Source: Mycetocola saprophilus
Lineage (GTDB): Bacteria; Actinomycetota; Actinomycetes; Actinomycetales; Microbacteriaceae
Assembly (NCBI RefSeq): GCF_000718085.1
Contig: NZ_JOEC01000002.1
Location: forward strand, 434,001-498,000
DNA length: 64,000 bases
Direction of reading: 5' to 3'
The notes under the pieces are model-generated. The model did not search any database and had not been told where the DNA came from. It saw only the letters and a program-made list of their open reading frames with translations. Positions 60,733 through 64,000 of the stretch are shown piece by piece. The stretch's first letter is position 1. Every line of letters begins with the position of its first letter. The translations under genes and the position numbers were made by a program.

Positions 60733-62055
60733 TTGTTTAGTGCCGTCGCGCGGATTTTCCGCACTCCCGATCTTCGCCGCAAGATCGGATTCACGCTCGG
60801 GATCATCGCGATCTACCGGCTGGGTTCGTTCATTCCGGCGCCGTTTGTCGACTTCAAAAACGTCCAGGCCTGTCTGGTATCGGACCAGACCACCTCGGGT
60901 GCGTATGAGCTGATCAACCTGTTCTCGGGTGGTGCTTTGCTGCAGCTCTCGATCTTTGCGCTGGGTATCATGCCCTACATCACCGCGTCGATCATTACCC
61001 AGCTGCTGCGTGTGGTTATCCCGCACTTCGAAACCCTCTACAAGGAGGGCCAGACCGGCCAGGCCAAGCTGACCCAGTACACCCGTTACCTCACGATCTT
61101 CCTGGGTGTGCTGCAGTCCACCACCCTGATCACCGTGGCTCGTACCGGTGCGCTGTTTGGCAACACCGGCGTGCCCGCCTGTGAGAACCTGCTGACCACC
61201 GACACCTGGTACGCCGTACTGCTGATGGTCATCACCATGACCGCCGGTACCGGTCTGATTATGTGGATGGGTGAGCTGATCACCGAGCGCGGTATCGGTA
61301 ACGGTATGTCGCTGCTGATCTTCACCTCGATCTCGGCCACCTTCCCCGCCGCCATGGGTTCGATCTGGTCCGCCAAGGGTCCGGAGATCTTCTTCATGGT
61401 GATCGCCGTGGGTATCGTCATCATGGCCCTGGTTGTGTTCGTGGAGCAGTCCCAGCGCCGCATCCCGGTGCAATACGCCAAGCGCATGGTGGGCCGCCGT
61501 ACCTACGGTGGGAACAACACCTACATCCCGATCAAGGTCAACATGGCCGGTGTGGTCCCCGTGATCTTCGCCTCCTCGCTGCTGTACCTGCCCGCCCTGC
61601 TGGCTCAGTTCAACCAGCCCGCCGCCGGTCAGGACCCCGCCGCCTGGGTCACCTGGATCAACGATTACCTCACCAAGGGTGATCACCCGCTCTACATGCT
61701 TCTCTACTTCATGCTCATCGTTGGGTTCACCTACTTCTACGTTGCCATTACGTTCAACCCCGAAGAGGTAGCCGACAACATGAAGCGCTACGGGGGCTTC
61801 ATCCCCGGCATCCGTGCCGGCCGCCCCACCGCCGAATACCTGGACTACGTGCTCACCCGCGTGACGCTGCCCGGTTCGGTTTACCTGGGTCTGATCGCGC
61901 TGATCCCGCTGATCGCGCTCGGCCTGGTTGGTGCCAATGCGAACTTCCCGTTCGGTGGCGCCTCGATTCTGATCATCGTTGGTGTGGGTCTGGAGACGGT
62001 CAAGCAGATCGACTCGCAGCTGCAGCAGCGTCACTACGAAGGGTTACTCCGTTGA
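60733..62055 (+). CDS. secY: Protein translocase subunit SecY
   Basis: 440 residues with about ten membrane helices. TTG start with AGGAGG upstream. Conserved RKIGFTLGIIAIYRLGS, ITASIITQLL and GIRAGRPTAEYLDYVLTR are present. The SecYEG channel partner of housekeeping SecA and a likely partner of the accessory SecA at 47759. Overlaps adk by 4 bp. Confidence 0.97.
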   Translation: MFSAVARIFRTPDLRRKIGFTLGIIAIYRLGSFIPAPFVDFKNVQACLVSDQTTSGAYELINLFSGGALLQLSIFALGIMPYITASIITQLLRVVIPHFETLYKEGQTGQAKLTQYTRYLTIFLGVLQSTTLITVARTGALFGNTGVPACENLLTTDTWYAVLLMVITMTAGTGLIMWMGELITERGIGNGMSLLIFTSISATFPAAMGSIWSAKGPEIFFMVIAVGIVIMALVVFVEQSQRRIPVQYAKRMVGRRTYGGNNTYIPIKVNMAGVVPVIFASSLLYLPALLAQFNQPAAGQDPAAWVTWINDYLTKGDHPLYMLLYFMLIVGFTYFYVAITFNPEEVADNMKRYGGFIPGIRAGRPTAEYLDYVLTRVTLPGSVYLGLIALIPLIALGLVGANANFPFGGASILIIVGVGLETVKQIDSQLQQRHYEGLLR

Positions 62056-62636
62056 GCCGTCTCCTCATTGTTGGTCCGCAGGGATCGGGCAAGGGCACCC
62101 AGGGTGTCGAAATCGCCGGTCTCCTGAACATTCCCGCGATTTCGACGGGCGACATGTTCCGGGCAAACATTGGTGGCGAGACCGAACTGGGTCTCAAGAT
62201 CAAGGCAGTTATCGAAGCCGGCAACCTGGTGGACGACGCCCTGACCGGCGAGGTCGTGCGCGACCGTCTGTCCCAGGAGGACGCCGCTGCCGGTTTCCTG
62301 CTGGACGGCTACCCGCGCAACCTGGTTCAGGTTGCCGACCTGGACGCGTTCCTCACCGCCCGCGGTGAGTCGCTGGACCTGGTTGTTGAGCTGGTTGTTC
62401 CCCGCGAGGAGAGCATCACCCGCCTGGTGGCTCGCGCCGCCGAGCAGGGCCGCAGCGACGACACCGAAGAGGTCATCAGCAACCGCCTGAAGATCTACGA
62501 GGAGCAGACCACCCCGATCCTCGACGTGTACCGCGAGCGCGGTATCGTCGCCGAGGTCGACGGCGTGGGCTCGATCGCCGATGTGCTGGCTCGCATCACC
62601 GAGGTTCTGCGCGAGCGCGACCTGCTCGCGGCGTAG
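62052..62636 (+). CDS. adk: Adenylate kinase
   Basis: 194 residues from a TTG start. P-loop GPQGSGKGT (8-16), ISTGDMFR, LLDGYPRN, and a short lid without zinc cysteines, the actinobacterial form. Interconverts ATP, ADP and AMP. Confidence 0.96.
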   Translation: MSRLLIVGPQGSGKGTQGVEIAGLLNIPAISTGDMFRANIGGETELGLKIKAVIEAGNLVDDALTGEVVRDRLSQEDAAAGFLLDGYPRNLVQVADLDAFLTARGESLDLVVELVVPREESITRLVARAAEQGRSDDTEEVISNRLKIYEEQTTPILDVYRERGIVAEVDGVGSIADVLARITEVLRERDLLAA

Positions 62637-62639
62637 TTC

Positions 62640-63482
62640 GTGATCTTCCGCAGGAAAAACATCTATAAGACCCCGGAGCAGATGCGCCGGATGGTCGCTC
62701 CGGGTCTCGCCACGGCCGCATCCCTTGCGGCCGTGCGCGAGGCCATTCGGCCCGGCATCACCACGCTTGAGCTCGACGCCATCGCCGAGGCCGCAATCAT
62801 TGCGGCCGGCGGTACGTCGAACTTCAAGCTGGTGCCGGGCTATCGGCATACCGTGTGTGCATCGGTGAACGCCGACGTGGTGCACGGCATCCCGAATGAT
62901 CGCCCGCTAGAGCCCGGAGACATTCTCTCGATCGACTCCGGTGCGATCCTGGATGGCTGGAACGGCGACTCCGCCTTCACCACCGTGCTGGACAATTTCG
63001 CCGATCCCGAGCTCGTGGCCCTGCGGCGGCGGCTCAACGACGTCACCGAGGGCTCCCTGTGGGCCGGTATCGCCCGTTTGGCCTCGGCCAAGCACCTCAA
63101 CGAGGTGGGGGCGGCGATCGAGGATCACATCGTCGCACAGGGCGGCGGACACGACTACGGGATCCTCGAGGATTTTGTGGGCCACGGCATCGGCCGCGAC
63201 ATGCATGAGGATCCGCCCGTCTTCAACTATCGGGTACGCGAGAAGGGTCCCGAGGTTCGCCCGGGGCTCGTGGTTGCGATCGAGCCGATGGTGGTTCGGG
63301 GCAAGATCGACACCATCATCCAGGACGATGAGTGGACGGTGACCACCGCCGATGGCGAGCCCGCCGCCCACTGGGAGCACAGCGTAGCCGTGCACCGGGA
63401 CGGCATCTGGGTGCTGACCGCAGAAGATGGTGGGGCCGCCGGGCTCGCACCGTTTGGGATCACTCCGACTCCGATTCGCTAG
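62640..63482 (+). CDS. map: Methionine aminopeptidase
   Basis: 280 residues from GTG. Metal ligands in IDSGAILDGWNGDSAFT (two Asp), FVGHGIGRDMHEDPP (His), IEPMV (Glu) and WEHSVAV (Glu). Removes N-terminal Met. Three bases after adk; terminator at 63556. Confidence 0.96.
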   Translation: MIFRRKNIYKTPEQMRRMVAPGLATAASLAAVREAIRPGITTLELDAIAEAAIIAAGGTSNFKLVPGYRHTVCASVNADVVHGIPNDRPLEPGDILSIDSGAILDGWNGDSAFTTVLDNFADPELVALRRRLNDVTEGSLWAGIARLASAKHLNEVGAAIEDHIVAQGGGHDYGILEDFVGHGIGRDMHEDPPVFNYRVREKGPEVRPGLVVAIEPMVVRGKIDTIIQDDEWTVTTADGEPAAHWEHSVAVHRDGIWVLTAEDGGAAGLAPFGITPTPIR

Positions 63483-63555
63483 GCGTGCCCGCGGCGCGTT
63501 GCCGGATCTGAGTCGCCCCGACTGGCTCCGCGGCTCACCGCCGTTATCCCAACCG

Positions 63556-63585
63556 AAACCCGGCCTCGAGGGAGGCCGGGTTTTT
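63556..63585 (+). terminator. secY-adk-map terminator
   Basis: AAACCCGGCCTC-GAG-GGAGGCCGGGTTT, a near-perfect stem followed by T residues. Confidence 0.92.
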
Positions 63586-63622
63586 GTGTGCGCGGCGCGG
63601 GGCACGGGTTTATGGTGAATGC

Positions 63623-64000
63623 ATGAGCGCAGTGTTTTTTCTTTCGCCCCTGGCCGCCGATGCACCCGAGCCCGAGGGTGGGTTCGCCCAGACCGTCCGT
63701 CCCACCGACGAGGCGGTCATCTCGCTGCGTGACGCGGGGATCGTGCGCGGGGACGGGATCTTTGAAACCCTGGGCGTCCGGAACCGTGCCGTGCAGGCCG
63801 AGACCGCCCACCTCACCCGGCTGGCCCATTCGGCGCAGCTGCTGGAACTTCCGGCACCCAACCTGAGCCAGTGGCGCGCGGCCCTGGCCATCGCCGCGGA
63901 CACCCTGCCCGCCGAGGGAACCGGGTCGATCCGGCTGAGCCTGACCCGCGGTGTGCCGGGGGAGGGGCCGAGCGCGTGGCTGATCGCCGAGGAGGCGCCG
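63623..64000 (+). CDS. pabC: Aminodeoxychorismate lyase/class IV aminotransferase (partial)
   Basis: The first 126 residues of a PLP class IV enzyme: ISLRDAGIVRGDGIFETLGV (the R-G-D-G-x-F-E-T motif), then HLTRLAHSAQLLELPAP and SIRLSLTRG. PabC converts aminodeoxychorismate to p-aminobenzoate for folate; D-amino acid or branched-chain aminotransferases have the same signature. The gene runs off the window. ATG at 63623, weak upstream site. Symbol tentative. Confidence 0.75.
   Translation, partial: MSAVFFLSPLAADAPEPEGGFAQTVRPTDEAVISLRDAGIVRGDGIFETLGVRNRAVQAETAHLTRLAHSAQLLELPAPNLSQWRAALAIAADTLPAEGTGSIRLSLTRGVPGEGPSAWLIAEEAP

Overview
The window is GC-rich, densely packed chromosomal DNA from a high-GC Gram-positive actinobacterium. 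Gene content and order suggest the Microbacteriaceae (Micrococcales): rpoB-rpoC without an adjacent rplJL, an S10-spc cluster without rpsN, an Lhr-Nei2 pair, DUF4916 Nudix and 2-phosphosulfolactate phosphatase-like proteins, and an M-box ahead of a P-type Mg2+ ATPase. This is inferred from protein families; no rRNA or tRNA gene is present to confirm it.

Layout. 1-5 kb: an AT-richer membrane protein of unknown function, a WYL regulator divergent from a VOC protein, and a coupled pair of conserved unknown genes. 4.6-11.2 kb (minus strand): alpha/beta hydrolase, the very large helicase Lhr and an endonuclease VIII-like glycosylase, an apparent DNA repair operon. 11.3-14.1 kb: palindromic tandem repeats, a Nudix protein and an RGG-tailed DEAD-box RNA helicase with a long leader. 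14.3-18.1 kb: two phage-derived loci, each starting with a near-identical truncated M23 peptidase gene; the first carries a small ORF, a membrane coiled-coil protein and a holin. An MmpS-like lipoprotein and an SRPBCC protein lie between them. 18.1-22.2 kb: ordinary single genes (EVE, ComB-like, CGNR, DUF1697, SprT-like, spermidine synthase-like).

22.5-29.9 kb: rpoB-rpoC and a strong terminator. 30.2-33.7 kb: four tandem paralogues of a membrane-anchored, extracytoplasmic four-cysteine protein. 33.8-35.8 kb: two membrane proteins. 35.8-39.9 kb: a magnesium regulon made of an M-box riboswitch, a short leader ORF, a terminator-like hairpin, an MgtA-type ATPase and MgtC. 41.1-45.9 kb: the str operon (rpsL-rpsG-fusA-tuf). 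51.0-63.5 kb: the S10-spc cluster followed by secY-adk-map. The window ends inside a pabC-like gene.

The most unusual locus is 46.0-50.1 kb, between tuf and the S10 operon. Four translationally coupled genes encode a 100-aa precursor-like peptide, an HTTM/SdpB-like membrane protein, a DUF5819/SdpA-like membrane protein and a dedicated SecA-like ATPase. I read it as a candidate peptide maturation and export system with its own Sec motor. Other points of interest are the duplicated lysis-like cassettes, the four-gene secreted family, the M-box plus leader-peptide arrangement, and the 3369-4336 two-gene module.
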